From: Pseudomonadota bacterium
GTDB lineage: Bacteria; Pseudomonadota; Gammaproteobacteria; Burkholderiales; SG8-39
Length of the DNA: 64,000 bases
NCBI GenBank assembly: GCA_947455195.1
Contig: CANGMI010000001.1
Location: 558,001 to 622,000 of the forward strand
Reading direction: 5' to 3'
Position 1 is the stretch's first letter; every line of letters begins with the position of its first letter. Position numbers and translations under genes: made by a program. The notes under the pieces were generated by a model that did no database searches, was not told the origin of the DNA, and saw only the letters and a program-made list of their open reading frames with translations. Positions 52,212-61,829 of the stretch are shown one piece after another.

Positions 52212-53510
52212 ATGCGTGTCGAGGTGATCTGTACCGGTGACGAGGTGCTGAGTGGCGCTACCGTCAACACCAATTTCAGCTTCATCAGCCGTCAACTCTA
52301 CGACGCCGGGCTCCCGGTCCACTGGGAGACAACCGTCGGCGACGATCGCGAAAGTCTGCTCGAGGCCTTCAGGCTGGCCGGTACCCGAGCTGATGCGGTG
52401 ATCGTCAACGGCGGTCTCGGGCCGACGGTGGACGACCTGTCGCAGGAAACCGCGGCACAAGCCGCCGGTGTCGGCCTCGCGCTCGACGACGCATGGCTCG
52501 CCCGGATGGAAAACCACTTCCGTCTTCGCAGCCGGATCATGCCTCCCAACAACCGCAAGCAGGCGATGCTGCCGGTGGGTGCCGAGGTGCTCGACAACCC
52601 GGTGGGCACTGCCTGCGGCTTTGCCATCGACATCGGCCGTGCACGATTCTTCTTCACTCCGGGTGTGCCGCGCGAAATGCGGCGCATGATCGACGAGCAG
52701 GTGTTGCCGCGCATCCTGGCACGCAGCGGTACCGCCCAGGCGGTACTGCTCAAGCGCTTTCACTCCTTTGGCATCGGTGAGTCACGCGCCGATGTGCTGC
52801 TCGCCGGTGTGGAAGCACTCGCTCCCGAGGGGAGCGTGAAGCTCGGGTTCCGGGCGCACTACCCGCAACTGGAAACCAAGCTTGCCTTGCGCGGCGCAAG
52901 CCAGGCCGAACTGCGCGAGCGTCTCGCACCGGTGGCGGCCGCCGTGCGCGAGCGCCTCGGCAACTTCATCCTCGCCGAAGATGAGCAGACACTCGAAGGC
53001 ATGCTGCTCGCCACCTTGCACAAGGCCGGGCTCACCCTCGCCATCGCCGAGGATTACACCAGTGGCCGTGTCGCGACGCGCCTTGCCGTGCTCGAAGGTG
53101 GCGGGGCAGTGCTGCGCCGATCGGTGGCCGCGCCCGACCGAGCCGCACTCGCAGCGGCCGTCGACGCCGCGCGAACCGGGAGCACAAGGGCAGCCCGTGA
53201 CGCAGACAGCGCTGATACCGACGCGACAGGGGCCGGGATCGCCAGCGCCCTGCGGCAACTGGCTGGCACCGATCTGGCCCTCGCCATCATGGTCGAACCC
53301 GATTCAGGCGCCGATCGCACCGACTTCGGCGGCCATGTCGAGATCGCGATTGCGCGCGAAACCGGCGTCGTGATACGCCGCAGCCGACTGGTGGGTGGGC
53401 GCGAGTGGCTGCGCCTCGGTGCTGCCGAAATGGCGCTCGATGCGCTGCGCCGGCATCTGGGTGGTCTGCCCATCGACGAGCGTATCGACTTCGAAAAGCT
53501 GCCCGAGTGA
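52212..53510 (+). CDS. CinA-like protein with degenerate amidohydrolase domain
   Basis: 432 residues. The N-terminal MoCF/COG1058 domain is well kept: EVICTGDEVLSGATVNTNFSF, VIVNGGLGPTVDDLSQETA, PPNNRKQAMLP, FFFTPGVPREM. The C-terminal domain occupies the place of the CinA/PncC nicotinamide-nucleotide amidohydrolase, but the usual AESCTGG reads AEDYTSG (about residue 280), and the later SNxxK and TGIAGP-type motifs are not recognisable; an Asp/Ala/Thr-rich insertion (about residues 315-345) interrupts it. Deamidase activity is therefore unlikely, much as in YfaY of E. coli. Overlaps the next gene by 4 bases (GTGA). Confidence 0.83.
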   Translation: MRVEVICTGDEVLSGATVNTNFSFISRQLYDAGLPVHWETTVGDDRESLLEAFRLAGTRADAVIVNGGLGPTVDDLSQETAAQAAGVGLALDDAWLARMENHFRLRSRIMPPNNRKQAMLPVGAEVLDNPVGTACGFAIDIGRARFFFTPGVPREMRRMIDEQVLPRILARSGTAQAVLLKRFHSFGIGESRADVLLAGVEALAPEGSVKLGFRAHYPQLETKLALRGASQAELRERLAPVAAAVRERLGNFILAEDEQTLEGMLLATLHKAGLTLAIAEDYTSGRVATRLAVLEGGGAVLRRSVAAPDRAALAAAVDAARTGSTRAARDADSADTDATGAGIASALRQLAGTDLALAIMVEPDSGADRTDFGGHVEIAIARETGVVIRRSRLVGGREWLRLGAAEMALDALRRHLGGLPIDERIDFEKLPE

Positions 53511-54244
53511 AGACACCACGCGCCCGGCAGGTTGGTGTCAAGGGCGTGAACGTCCGGCGCCGGGCACTTCTGCTCGCGCCGGGTTCAGGCCTCCCATCCT
53601 TGCTCGTCACGACAAGCCTCGTGATGGCGGTGACGGCAGTGACGGCGCACACGGTCGCTGCCGATGAAGTTCTCATGGTGACACTGGTCGGACAGATCGG
53701 CGCGAAGGCCCTGCTGGGTATCGGATCGAGCCAGCCGCGCGCGCTGGCGGTCGGGCAGACACTGGGGCGGGTGAAACTTCTGAGCTTCGAAGGCACGGCC
53801 GCGGTCGTGGAAGTGGACGGGGTTCGACGCAGCCTGCGCCTGGGCGAACCGTGGGCCGGACCCGGTGTCGGCAGCGCACCCGCCGAGGTCGTGCTCAAGG
53901 TCGACAACGGTGGACATTTTCACGCCGATGCACGCATCAACGGCGCGCCTGTGCGGGTCATCGTCGACACCGGAGCCAGTTTCATTGGCCTGCCGGCGGC
54001 GGAAGCGCGACGTATCGGACTGGCTTACGGCGATGGGCCACGCGTGACCCTTTCGACAGCCAATGGAACGACCTGGGGTCACAGGGTACGCATCGACACG
54101 GTATCACTGGGCGACATCAGCGTGCACGGGATCGACGCCGTGGTGCAGGACAATCTGCCCTTCGCATTGCTGGGCATGAGCTTCCTGTCGCGCCTGACGA
54201 TGCGTCGCGAAGGCGACACCATGACCCTGACGCGCCGCTTCTGA
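53507..54244 (+). CDS. Retropepsin-like aspartic protease (TIGR02281/clan AA type)
   Basis: 245 residues. A hydrophobic N-terminal segment (LLVTTSLVMAVTAVTAHTVA) suggests export or a membrane anchor. Next comes a small beta domain (LGRVKLLSFEGTAAVVEVDG), then a single retropepsin-type domain, VRVIVDTGASFIGLPAAEA with the catalytic Asp-Thr-Gly, and LLGMSFLSRLTM, the family's closing motif. Active as a homodimer in known relatives. GTG at 53507 overlaps the CinA-like stop by 4 bases but lacks a clear ribosome-binding site, so a later GTG (53546) is possible. Confidence 0.85.
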   Translation: MKTPRARQVGVKGVNVRRRALLLAPGSGLPSLLVTTSLVMAVTAVTAHTVAADEVLMVTLVGQIGAKALLGIGSSQPRALAVGQTLGRVKLLSFEGTAAVVEVDGVRRSLRLGEPWAGPGVGSAPAEVVLKVDNGGHFHADARINGAPVRVIVDTGASFIGLPAAEARRIGLAYGDGPRVTLSTANGTTWGHRVRIDTVSLGDISVHGIDAVVQDNLPFALLGMSFLSRLTMRREGDTMTLTRRF

Positions 54245-54309
54245 TCGCGGGGCAAGGCGGCGCGCAGGAAGCGGGCTGCAGGAAAGAACCTGCGGGCAAT
54301 CGCCCCATT

Positions 54310-54327
54310 CTGGCGGAGGGCCGCCAG
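54310..54327. terminator. Hairpin between convergent protease and folE2 genes
   Basis: CTGGCGG, loop AGGG and CCGCCAG form a perfect 7-base stem in the 93-base gap between the two stops. A smaller GCAGG/CCTGC hairpin lies just before it. No T-run on either side, so a weak or Rho-assisted bidirectional terminator is the likely reading. Confidence 0.4.
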
Positions 54328-54337
54328 GATGCTGCTG

Positions 54338-55147
54338 TCAGACCGCCGGCGCCGTCCCTTTCGATTCGATGACGGCCCAGGCCGAGTGATTGTGAATCGA
54401 CTCGAAGTTCTCGGCTTCGACCCGGTACCACTCGATGCGGGCATCGCGCGCAAGCGCGGCGGCAAGGTCACGCACCAGGTCCTCGACAAATTTCGGGTTG
54501 TCGTAGGCGCGCTCGGTCACGAACTTCTCGTCACTGCGCTTGAGCATGCCATACAACTCGCAGGAGGCCTGCGCTTCGGCCAGTTCGATCAGATCTTCAA
54601 CCGCCACATCGGCACGGGTGCGAACGCTCAAGGTCACGTGCGAGCGCTGATTGTGGGCACCGTAATCGGAAATTTCCTTCGAACAGGGACACAGGCTGGT
54701 GACCGGCACCACAACCTTCATGGTGATGGCGTCATGGCCACCCTCGATGGCACCGAGCAGACTCACCTGGTAATCGAGCAGGCTTTCCAGACCCGATACT
54801 GGCGCCCGCTTGCGCATGAAGAACGGAAACTCGGCCTCGATGTACCCCGACTCGGCTTCCAGACGGTTCACCATGTGGCCGAGCAGTCGCCTGAACTCTG
54901 ACACCGAGAGCGCGTGCAGATCGGCATTGAGGATCTGGATGAAGCGCGACATGTGGGTGCCCTTGGCATGATGGGGCAAGGCAACCGACAGGCTGAAAGT
55001 GGCGACCGTGTGCTGGCGCTCACCGCCTCGACCCAGCACGCTCACCGGGTGCCGGATCGCACGGATGCCCACCCGATCGATGGCGATCTGTCGCGTGTCC
55101 TGCTTGCTTTGCACGTCGGCGATCACCAGGGGTTCGCGCGTATTCAT
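54338..55147 (-). CDS. folE2: GTP cyclohydrolase FolE2 (type IB)
   Basis: 269-residue zinc-independent GTP cyclohydrolase, first step of folate (and queuosine) synthesis. Conserved parts: [41 protein letters not shown], the catalytic-cysteine region [21 protein letters not shown] and [18 protein letters not shown] lies 3 bases before the ATG. Type IB enzymes can use metals other than zinc and are often induced on zinc limitation. ThyA and FolA of the same pathway are encoded at 60-62 kb. Confidence 0.95.
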   Translation of the reverse strand: MNTREPLVIADVQSKQDTRQIAIDRVGIRAIRHPVSVLGRGGERQHTVATFSLSVALPHHAKGTHMSRFIQILNADLHALSVSEFRRLLGHMVNRLEAESGYIEAEFPFFMRKRAPVSGLESLLDYQVSLLGAIEGGHDAITMKVVVPVTSLCPCSKEISDYGAHNQRSHVTLSVRTRADVAVEDLIELAEAQASCELYGMLKRSDEKFVTERAYDNPKFVEDLVRDLAAALARDARIEWYRVEAENFESIHNHSAWAVIESKGTAPAV

Positions 55148-55210
55148 CGACTCTCCTCGGGCGCCACCGGGAGGGGCGCAAGGTCCGTGTCGGGCAGCCC
55201 CAACTCATCG

Positions 55211-55223
55211 ATGATCTTATCAT
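55211..55223 (-). promoter_or_regulatory. Inverted repeat upstream of folE2
   Basis: ATGAT-CTT-ATCAT is an A/T-rich inverted repeat in an otherwise GC-rich gap between dxs and folE2; read on the minus strand it contains TAAGAT, a possible -10 box about 64 bases before the folE2 start. It could be an operator of a metal regulator such as Zur. Inference from position and symmetry only. Confidence 0.35.
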
Positions 55224-55276
55224 GGGCCCCATCGGCACTACCGACACCACTGTCCTGTCCGGACCTTCGGGAGCCC

Positions 55277-57136
55277 TCAGCGGGCCTCCCGCGAGGCGAG
55301 GCGCGTGCCGACGGCCTGACGCACCGAAGCCAGGTCCAGACCCGCCATTGCCAGCAACTGCTGCTGCTCCCCGTGATCGATGAACTGGTCCGGCAGCCCG
55401 AGGTGCAGCATGTCAGCGGTCACGCCGGCAGCGGCCAGCGCCTCGGCCACGGCACTGCCGGCACCACCGGCAATGGCGTTTTCCTCGAGCGTCACCAGCA
55501 GTTCGTGCGACCGGGCGAGTTCGACGACCCGTTCGATGTCCAGCGGCTTCACGAATCGCATGTTGACCACCGTGGCGTCGATCTCCTCCCCCAGGGCGAG
55601 TGCCACGCCAAGCAGGCTGCCAAAGGCAAGCAGGGCCACCCGCTGACCACTGCGACGCACCTCGGCCCGTCCGATCTCGAGCGCGAGCATCTCGGCACGC
55701 GGTGTCACCCCGGGACCGCTACCGCGGGGGTAACGAATGGCGGTCGGCGTGTCGAGGGTAAAGGCGGTGTAGAGCATCTGACGACATTCATCCTCGTCAG
55801 AGGGGGTCATCACCATGATGTTGGGCAGACAGCGCACATACGACAGGTCGTAGGCACCGTGGTGGGTTGCCCCGTCAGCGCCGACCAGGCCACCGCGGTC
55901 GAGGGCGAAGATCACCGGGAGATTCTGCAGGCAGACATCGTGAATGAGCTGATCGTAGCCACGCTGCAGGAAGGTGGAATAGATCGCAACGACCGGCTTG
56001 AGCCCCTCGCAGGCGAGTCCCGCGGCAAAGGTCACCGCGTGCTGCTCGGCAATGCCGACATCGAAGTAGCGATCGGGATACTCCTGCTCGAAGCGCACCA
56101 GTCCCGAGCCTTCGCGCATCGCCGGGGTGATGGCGACCAGGCGCGAATCGATGGCAGCCATGTCGCAGAGCCAGTCACCAAACACCTGCGTGTAGGTGGG
56201 GCGGCCACCGCCCTTGCCGGGCGCGAGACCCGCTTCGGGCTGGAACTTCGAGACCCCGTGATACAGCACCGGATCATCCTCGGCCTTGCGGTAGCCCTGG
56301 CCCTTGCGCGTGATCACATGCAGCAGGCGCGGACCGGGCTGATCGCGCAGGCTGCGCAGCGTCGGAATGAGAGACTCCAGATCATGACCATCGATCGGGC
56401 CGTAGTAGGTGAGACCGAACTCCTCGAACATCGTCGAGGGCACCATCATGCCCTTCACATGTTCTTCGGCGCGGCGCGCGAGATTGGCCACCGGCTCGGG
56501 CATCACCTCGAGCAGGCGCTTGCCGGCTCGCCGCGCCGCCACATAAGGTCCGGACATGAGCCGCGCAAGGTAACGGTTGAGCGCCCCGACCGCCGGCGAA
56601 ATCGACATGTCGTTATCGTTCAGGATGACGAGCAGGTCGGCATCGGACACCCCGGCGTTGTTCATCGCCTCGAAGGCCATGCCGGCCGTCATGGCGCCGT
56701 CACCGATCACGGCGATGGCACTGCGTCGCTCGCCCTTCAGCCGTGCAGCCATCGCCATGCCGAGCGCAGCGCTGATCGATGTGCTCGAGTGAGCAGTGCC
56801 GAAGGCGTCGTACTCGCTCTCGACACGGCGCGGGAAGCCCGAGATGCCGCCGGCCATGCGCAGCCGATCCATGCGCTCGCGACGCCCGGTCAGAATCTTG
56901 TGAGGGTAGGTCTGGTGCCCGACATCCCACACGATGCGATCGTGCGGCGTATCGAACACATGGTGCAGCGCTATCGTGAGTTCGACCGTGCCCAGGTTGG
57001 ACGACAGATGTCCACCGGTACGTGAAACCGACTCGATGATGAACTGACGCAACTGGTCGGCCAGCGCCGGCAATTGACGCCGGTCGAGGCGCCGCAGGTC
57101 GGCAGGGCTGTTGATGGTCTCGAGAAGTTCGAACAT
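55277..57136 (-). CDS. dxs: 1-deoxy-D-xylulose-5-phosphate synthase
   Basis: 619-residue ThDP enzyme starting the MEP isoprenoid pathway from pyruvate and glyceraldehyde 3-phosphate. Seen: [33 protein letters not shown], the ThDP motif [33 protein letters not shown] and [12 protein letters not shown]. Third gene of the xseB-ispA-dxs operon, 24 bases after ispA. Confidence 0.97.
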   Translation of the reverse strand: MFELLETINSPADLRRLDRRQLPALADQLRQFIIESVSRTGGHLSSNLGTVELTIALHHVFDTPHDRIVWDVGHQTYPHKILTGRRERMDRLRMAGGISGFPRRVESEYDAFGTAHSSTSISAALGMAMAARLKGERRSAIAVIGDGAMTAGMAFEAMNNAGVSDADLLVILNDNDMSISPAVGALNRYLARLMSGPYVAARRAGKRLLEVMPEPVANLARRAEEHVKGMMVPSTMFEEFGLTYYGPIDGHDLESLIPTLRSLRDQPGPRLLHVITRKGQGYRKAEDDPVLYHGVSKFQPEAGLAPGKGGGRPTYTQVFGDWLCDMAAIDSRLVAITPAMREGSGLVRFEQEYPDRYFDVGIAEQHAVTFAAGLACEGLKPVVAIYSTFLQRGYDQLIHDVCLQNLPVIFALDRGGLVGADGATHHGAYDLSYVRCLPNIMVMTPSDEDECRQMLYTAFTLDTPTAIRYPRGSGPGVTPRAEMLALEIGRAEVRRSGQRVALLAFGSLLGVALALGEEIDATVVNMRFVKPLDIERVVELARSHELLVTLEENAIAGGAGSAVAEALAAAGVTADMLHLGLPDQFIDHGEQQQLLAMAGLDLASVRQAVGTRLASREAR

Positions 57137-57160
57137 GATCGACCGCTTGGGCGACTGCCC

Positions 57161-58096
57161 TCAGAACTGCCGGTTGACGATGAAATGCGCCAGTTCAGCC
57201 AGGCGATGGGCCGACGGACCGATCGGCTGCAGGGCCGCGAAGGCCTCGGCACGCAGCGATTCAGCCAGCTCGCGCGCGCGCGCCAGACCAAGCAACGACA
57301 CATAGGTGGGCTTGTTGGCCTCGGCATCCTTGCCTGCGGTCTTGCCCAGGGTTTCGGTGGGTGCCACGGCGTCGAGCACATCGTCGACCACCTGGAAGGC
57401 AAGGCCGATGGCGCGCGCGAACCGATCGAGTCGCTCGAGCAGTTCGGGCGAGGCTGCGCCACACAGGGCACCCATGCGCACGCTGGCACGAATGAGGGCG
57501 CCGGTCTTGTGAATGTGCATCATCTCGAGCTCGGGCACGGTGAGCGTCTGCCCGACCGCAGCCAGATCGATCGCCTGACCGCCCGCCATGCCACGCGATC
57601 CGGCCGCCACCGCCAGGGTATGCACCAGCTCGAGCTGCACGCGCGCGTCGGCGAGAAGCCCGGGCGCACTCACCAGTTCAAAGGCCAGCGACTGCAGGGC
57701 ATCGCCCACCAGCAGCGCGGTGGCCTCGTCAAACTCGACATGCACGGTCGGCTTGCCACGACGCAGCTTGTCATCGTCCATGCAAGGCATGTCATCGTGA
57801 ACGAGCGAATAGGCGTGGATGAGTTCAACGGCACAGGCCGCCTGCTGGCAGGCCTTTTCGCTCGCACCGACCACACCCGCGGCCGCGAAGACAAGGAGCG
57901 GCCGCACCCGCTTGCCCCCATCGAGGCTGGCATAGCGCATGGCGTCATGCAGACCGGCCGGGGCACGATCACCCGCGGGGAGGGCGGCCGCCAGCGCCAG
58001 CTCGGTCTGCCGCTGCACCCGGGCGGTCCAGGTCGGGAAATCGACAGCACCCTCGGGTACCGTCATCGGAGCAACGGCCTCAATCATCATCGTCAT
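57161..58096 (-). CDS. ispA: Farnesyl/geranyl diphosphate synthase IspA
   Basis: 311-residue short-chain trans-prenyltransferase. First Asp-rich motif DDMPCMDDDKLRRGKPT, second DDVLDAVAPTETLGKT, and YASLDGGKRVRPLL near the start are diagnostic. It makes farnesyl diphosphate from IPP and DMAPP. Three in-frame ATGs (58096, 58090, 58087) overlap the xseB stop; the first is used. The order xseB-ispA-dxs is standard for proteobacteria. Confidence 0.95.
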   Translation of the reverse strand: MTMMIEAVAPMTVPEGAVDFPTWTARVQRQTELALAAALPAGDRAPAGLHDAMRYASLDGGKRVRPLLVFAAAGVVGASEKACQQAACAVELIHAYSLVHDDMPCMDDDKLRRGKPTVHVEFDEATALLVGDALQSLAFELVSAPGLLADARVQLELVHTLAVAAGSRGMAGGQAIDLAAVGQTLTVPELEMMHIHKTGALIRASVRMGALCGAASPELLERLDRFARAIGLAFQVVDDVLDAVAPTETLGKTAGKDAEANKPTYVSLLGLARARELAESLRAEAFAALQPIGPSAHRLAELAHFIVNRQF

Positions 58097-58349
58097 GGGC
58101 AGGTTCGACCGCGCGCAGGACATCGGCCTCGAGAATGCGCACCTGTTGCTCGGCTGCGCCGAGCCGCTCCTGACAGTAGCGGGTCAGCACGGCGCCGCGC
58201 TGATAGGCCGCCAGCGAGGCCTCGAGCGACAGAGCGCCACCTTCCATGGCTGCAACCAGCCGCTCGAGTTCCTCGATCGCGGATTCGAAGTCTTCGGGCG
58301 GCTTGGCAAGCGCTTCGGGCGCGCCTGAACGGGTCTTCGTCTGCGGCAT
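58080..58349 (-). CDS. xseB: Exodeoxyribonuclease VII small subunit
   Basis: 89 residues with the XseB core FESAIEELERLVAAMEGGALSLEASLAAYQRG split across the middle and LTRYCQERLGAAEQQV. It partners the XseA subunit (not in the window) in single-strand DNA degradation. Ends in an acidic run of four Asp. Overlaps ispA by 17 bases from the chosen start. Divergent from the Rieske gene across 155 bases. Confidence 0.92.
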   Translation of the reverse strand: MPQTKTRSGAPEALAKPPEDFESAIEELERLVAAMEGGALSLEASLAAYQRGAVLTRYCQERLGAAEQQVRILEADVLRAVEPAHDDDD

Positions 58350-58504
58350 GTCGGGTACCCGTATCTCCGGCTCAGAGGTTCGGGGCAGGATAGCGTGCCG
58401 TTTCAGACATGGTCAACTGCAACGGGCATTGCCCCCCCCGAAAGACCGCTCGGGGTAGAATGCCTGCCCGTTTCCATCGCCCTCGCCAGGGAGGCGAGCC
58501 GTCG

Positions 58505-59626
58505 ATGTCAGAACTGCCCCGCAGCACCGCCCAGCTGTCCCGCAGCAGCCCGCAACTGCCGGTGGCATCGTACTTCGATGAAGGATTGCTTGCGCGCGAG
58601 CGGCAGATCCTGTTCGAGCGCGGCCCGGGTTATGTCGGGCACGAACTGATGGTGCCCGAGCCGGGCGACTTCCATACCCTCGACTGGGCAGGCCATGGCC
58701 AGATGCTCGTGCGCAATGCGAACGGCATCGAACTCATGTCCAACGTATGCCGCCACCGTCAGGCCCTGATGCTGCAAGGCCGCGGCAATGCCCGATCGGT
58801 GGTTTGCCCGCTTCACCGCTGGTCTTATGACCTGCAGGGCAAGCTGCTCGGTGCACCGCACTTTGCGGAACAACCCTGCCTGTCGTTGCCGCGCAAGCCC
58901 CTGCAACGCTGGAACGGGCTGCTCTTTGCCGGTGAACGCGATGTGGCGCGCGACCTGGCGAGCCTTGGCTGCATCGACGATTTCGACTTCAGCGGGTACA
59001 TGCTCGACCGTGTCGAGGTGAAGGAATACCAGCACAACTGGAAGACCTTCGTCGAGGTGTACCTGGAGGATTACCACGTCATTCCGTTCCACCCGGGCCT
59101 GGGCAGCTTCGTCAACTGCGACGAACTGCGCTGGGAGTTCGGCGAGGAGTATTCGGTTCAGGTCGTCGGCGTGAATGCCGGTCTGCGCCATCCGGGCACG
59201 CCGGTCTATGCGAAGTGGCACGAGGCGGTCAAGCGGTTCACGGGCAATCGCCAGCCGCGGCACGGTGCCATCTGGATGGTCTACTATCCGAACGTGATGC
59301 TCGAGTGGTACCCGCATGTGCTGATCGTGAGCACGCTGGTGCCGCGCGGGCCGCAGCGAACCACCAACATCGTCGAGTTCTACTACCCGGAAGAAATCGT
59401 GCTCTTCGAGCGCGAATTCGTCGAGGCCGAGCAGGCCGCCTATGCCGAAACGGCGCTCGAAGATGACGAAATTGCGCGACGCATGGAAGGCGGTCGGCGG
59501 GCGCTCATGCAGGCAGGCCTCGATGACCGGGGCCCCTACCAGTCACCGATGGAAGACGGCATGCTGCACTTTCATGAATATCTGCAGCGCAAGCTCGGAC
59601 CGCTGGGCGCCTCAGACACCGACTGA
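58505..59626 (+). CDS. Rieske-type aromatic ring-hydroxylating oxygenase, alpha subunit
   Basis: 373 residues. The Rieske [2Fe-2S] site is in CRHRQALMLQG and CPLHRWSYDLQG (C-x-H ... C-x2-H). The C-terminal catalytic domain has the mononuclear iron ligands in VYLEDYHVIPFHPGL (D/E-YH-x4-H), and TFVEVYLEDYH is the family pattern. Substrate unknown; the gene is conserved opposite xseB-ispA-dxs in related bacteria. ATG at 58505 is chosen, with GGAGG about 10 bases upstream. A TAGAAT (58456-58461) may be its -10 box. Confidence 0.9.
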   Translation: MSELPRSTAQLSRSSPQLPVASYFDEGLLARERQILFERGPGYVGHELMVPEPGDFHTLDWAGHGQMLVRNANGIELMSNVCRHRQALMLQGRGNARSVVCPLHRWSYDLQGKLLGAPHFAEQPCLSLPRKPLQRWNGLLFAGERDVARDLASLGCIDDFDFSGYMLDRVEVKEYQHNWKTFVEVYLEDYHVIPFHPGLGSFVNCDELRWEFGEEYSVQVVGVNAGLRHPGTPVYAKWHEAVKRFTGNRQPRHGAIWMVYYPNVMLEWYPHVLIVSTLVPRGPQRTTNIVEFYYPEEIVLFEREFVEAEQAAYAETALEDDEIARRMEGGRRALMQAGLDDRGPYQSPMEDGMLHFHEYLQRKLGPLGASDTD

Positions 59627-59650
59627 CGCGGGAGACTCGCCATCGAAACC

Positions 59651-60535
59651 ATGCTCATCAGCGCCGAGCAACTCGCCACCCGGCTGGAAGCACCCGGCTG
59701 GGTGATCGTCGACTGCCGTCACGAGCTGGCCAGACCCGAGGCCGGGCGCGCCGCGTTCGGCGAGGGCCATATTCCAGGGGCGCACTTTCTCCACCTCGAT
59801 GACGATCTTTCGGCGCCCCGCACCGGCCATAACGGCCGCCATCCGCTGCCCGATCCCTTGGTACTGGCGCGCCGCCTGGAAGCCATCGGCATCGGCAGCA
59901 CCACTCAGGTCGTGGTCTACGATGCGCAGGGGGGCATGATGGCGTCGCGACTGTGGTGGCTGTTGCGCTGGCTCGGTCATGATGCGGTGGCCGTACTCGA
60001 CGGCGGGCTGCCGCAATGGCAGTCACGTGGCATGCCTCTCACGCGCGAGACCACGCAACCCGGCCGTGGCCAGCTGGTGGTGCAACTGCGCGAGTGGGTC
60101 GTCGATGCCGCGAGCGTGCTGGCGAACCTCGCGACCGCATCGGCAACGACCACGGCGGCCTTGAGTACGGCGCCGCTTGCCCCCTTCACGCTCATCGATG
60201 CTCGAGCGCCCGACCGCTTCCGCGGCGAGAACGAGACTCTCGATCCGGTTGCCGGCCATGTGCCCGGCGCGCGCAACCACCCCTTTGCCGGGAATCTGGA
60301 TGCCAGTGGCTGCTTTCGGCCTGCTGACGAACTGCGGCAACGCTGGCAAGCCACGCTCGGCGCGACACCTGCGAGCCGTGCAGTGCACATGTGCGGCTCG
60401 GGTGTCAGCGCCTGCCACAACCTGCTCGCCCTCGAGGTCGCGGGACTGCCCGGCGGCCGGCTCTATGCCGGTTCATGGAGCGAATGGTGCTCGGATCGCC
60501 AACGACCGGTGGCCCAAGGCAGCGAGGGCGCATGA
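59651..60535 (+). CDS. sseA: Sulfurtransferase (3-mercaptopyruvate/thiosulfate type)
   Basis: 294 residues with two rhodanese domains. The first, inactive domain has [15 protein letters not shown] and [16 protein letters not shown]; the second has the active-site loop [11 protein letters not shown], whose CGSGV sequence is that of 3-mercaptopyruvate sulfurtransferases rather than thiosulfate rhodaneses (CRKGV). It ends with YAGSWSEWC, a family signature. An Ala/Thr-rich insertion lies in the linker near residue 160. Its stop overlaps the thyA start (ATGA). Confidence 0.9.
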   Translation: MLISAEQLATRLEAPGWVIVDCRHELARPEAGRAAFGEGHIPGAHFLHLDDDLSAPRTGHNGRHPLPDPLVLARRLEAIGIGSTTQVVVYDAQGGMMASRLWWLLRWLGHDAVAVLDGGLPQWQSRGMPLTRETTQPGRGQLVVQLREWVVDAASVLANLATASATTTAALSTAPLAPFTLIDARAPDRFRGENETLDPVAGHVPGARNHPFAGNLDASGCFRPADELRQRWQATLGATPASRAVHMCGSGVSACHNLLALEVAGLPGGRLYAGSWSEWCSDRQRPVAQGSEGA

Positions 60536-61326
60536 AGACCTATCTCGACCTGATGCAGCATGTGCTCGAGCACGGTCATCGCAAGACCGACCGTACCGGC
60601 ACCGGCACGCTCTCGGTGTTTGGCTGGCAGATGCGATTCGACCTCGCCCAGGGCTTTCCGCTGCTGACCACCAAGAAGCTGCACGTCAAGTCGATCATCT
60701 ACGAACTGCTCTGGTTCCTGCGCGGCGACACCAACGTGCGCTGGCTGCAGGACCACGGCGTGAGCATCTGGGACGAGTGGGCCGACGCCGAGGGCAATCT
60801 GGGGCCGGTCTACGGCCATCAGTGGCGCAGCTGGCCCGCGCCCGGGGGCGGCAGCATCGACCAGATTGCCCAGGTGGTGGCCGACATCCGGCGCAATCCC
60901 GATTCGCGCCGCCTCATGGTCTCGGCCTGGAATCCGGCCGATATCCCGCACATGAAGCTGCCACCGTGCCATGCGCTTTTCCAGTTCTACGTCGCCGACG
61001 GACGGCTGTCGTGTCAGCTCTACCAGCGCAGCGCCGACATCTTTCTGGGCGTGCCTTTCAACATCGCCTCGTACGCCCTGCTCACCTGCATGATCGCGCG
61101 CGTGTGCGGACTCGAACCGGGCGAATTCGTGCACACCCTGGGGGATGCACACCTCTACCTCAACCATGTCGACCAGGCGCGACTGCAACTCACCCGCCCG
61201 GTGCGTACGTTGCCACGCCTCGTCATCGACCCCTCGGTGACGGCGCTCGAAGACTTCACCTACGAGCATTTCACCCTCGAAGGGTACGACCCGCATCCGC
61301 ACATCAAGGCGCCCGTGGCGGTGTGA
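60532..61326 (+). CDS. thyA: Thymidylate synthase
   Basis: 264 residues, the same length as the E. coli enzyme. Visible: [40 protein letters not shown] split over the middle, the catalytic cysteine in [29 protein letters not shown] and GDAHLYLNH. It methylates dUMP using methylenetetrahydrofolate and yields dihydrofolate, which the neighbouring FolA reduces. The start codon lies in the sseA stop; folA begins in its own stop. Confidence 0.97.
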   Translation: MKTYLDLMQHVLEHGHRKTDRTGTGTLSVFGWQMRFDLAQGFPLLTTKKLHVKSIIYELLWFLRGDTNVRWLQDHGVSIWDEWADAEGNLGPVYGHQWRSWPAPGGGSIDQIAQVVADIRRNPDSRRLMVSAWNPADIPHMKLPPCHALFQFYVADGRLSCQLYQRSADIFLGVPFNIASYALLTCMIARVCGLEPGEFVHTLGDAHLYLNHVDQARLQLTRPVRTLPRLVIDPSVTALEDFTYEHFTLEGYDPHPHIKAPVAV

Positions 61327-61829
61327 GTACGCCACGCATCGCCCTCATCGCGGCACTCGCGCGCAATCGGGTCATCGGGCGCGGCAACACGATGCCCTGG
61401 CACCTGCCAGAAGACCTGCGCCACTTCAAGGCCGTCACCCTCGGGGCGCCCGTGATCATGGGGCGACGTACTCAGGAATCGATCGGGCGCCTCCTGCCCG
61501 GGCGCGACAATATCGTCATCTCGCGGCGCGGACCGGTCGCCGCCGGTTGCCAGCATGCGACGTCGCTCGCCGCAGCGCTCAGCCTGGCCCAGGCTGCGCC
61601 GGTGGCCTGGGTCATTGGCGGCGCGCAGATCTACTCGCTTGCCCTGCCCATGGCCGAGCGCCTCTGCCTCACCGAAATCGATGCCGACATCGAGGGCGAC
61701 ACCTGCTTTCCCGAATTCGATCGCAGCCAGTGGCGCGAAGTCTCGCGCGTGCAGCATCGGAGCAGCAGCATCCCGGCGCTCGAGTTTGCCTTCGTCGACT
61801 ACGAGCGCACCACCCCGCCCCCGGGCTGA
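61323..61829 (+). CDS. folA: Dihydrofolate reductase
   Basis: 168 residues with [30 protein letters not shown] split over two parts (the substrate-binding Trp and Asp/Glu region), [18 protein letters not shown] and the NADPH-binding [17 protein letters not shown] at 61323 overlaps the thyA stop by 4 bases. Its 3' end overlaps the 3' end of the histidine kinase gene on the other strand by 31 bases. thyA-folA coupling is common. Confidence 0.95.
   Translation: MSTPRIALIAALARNRVIGRGNTMPWHLPEDLRHFKAVTLGAPVIMGRRTQESIGRLLPGRDNIVISRRGPVAAGCQHATSLAAALSLAQAAPVAWVIGGAQIYSLALPMAERLCLTEIDADIEGDTCFPEFDRSQWREVSRVQHRSSSIPALEFAFVDYERTTPPPG

Noticed and set aside
54914-57025. 703-codon plus-strand open frame across folE2 and dxs
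   Set aside because: Antisense to two well-supported genes; low-complexity composition.
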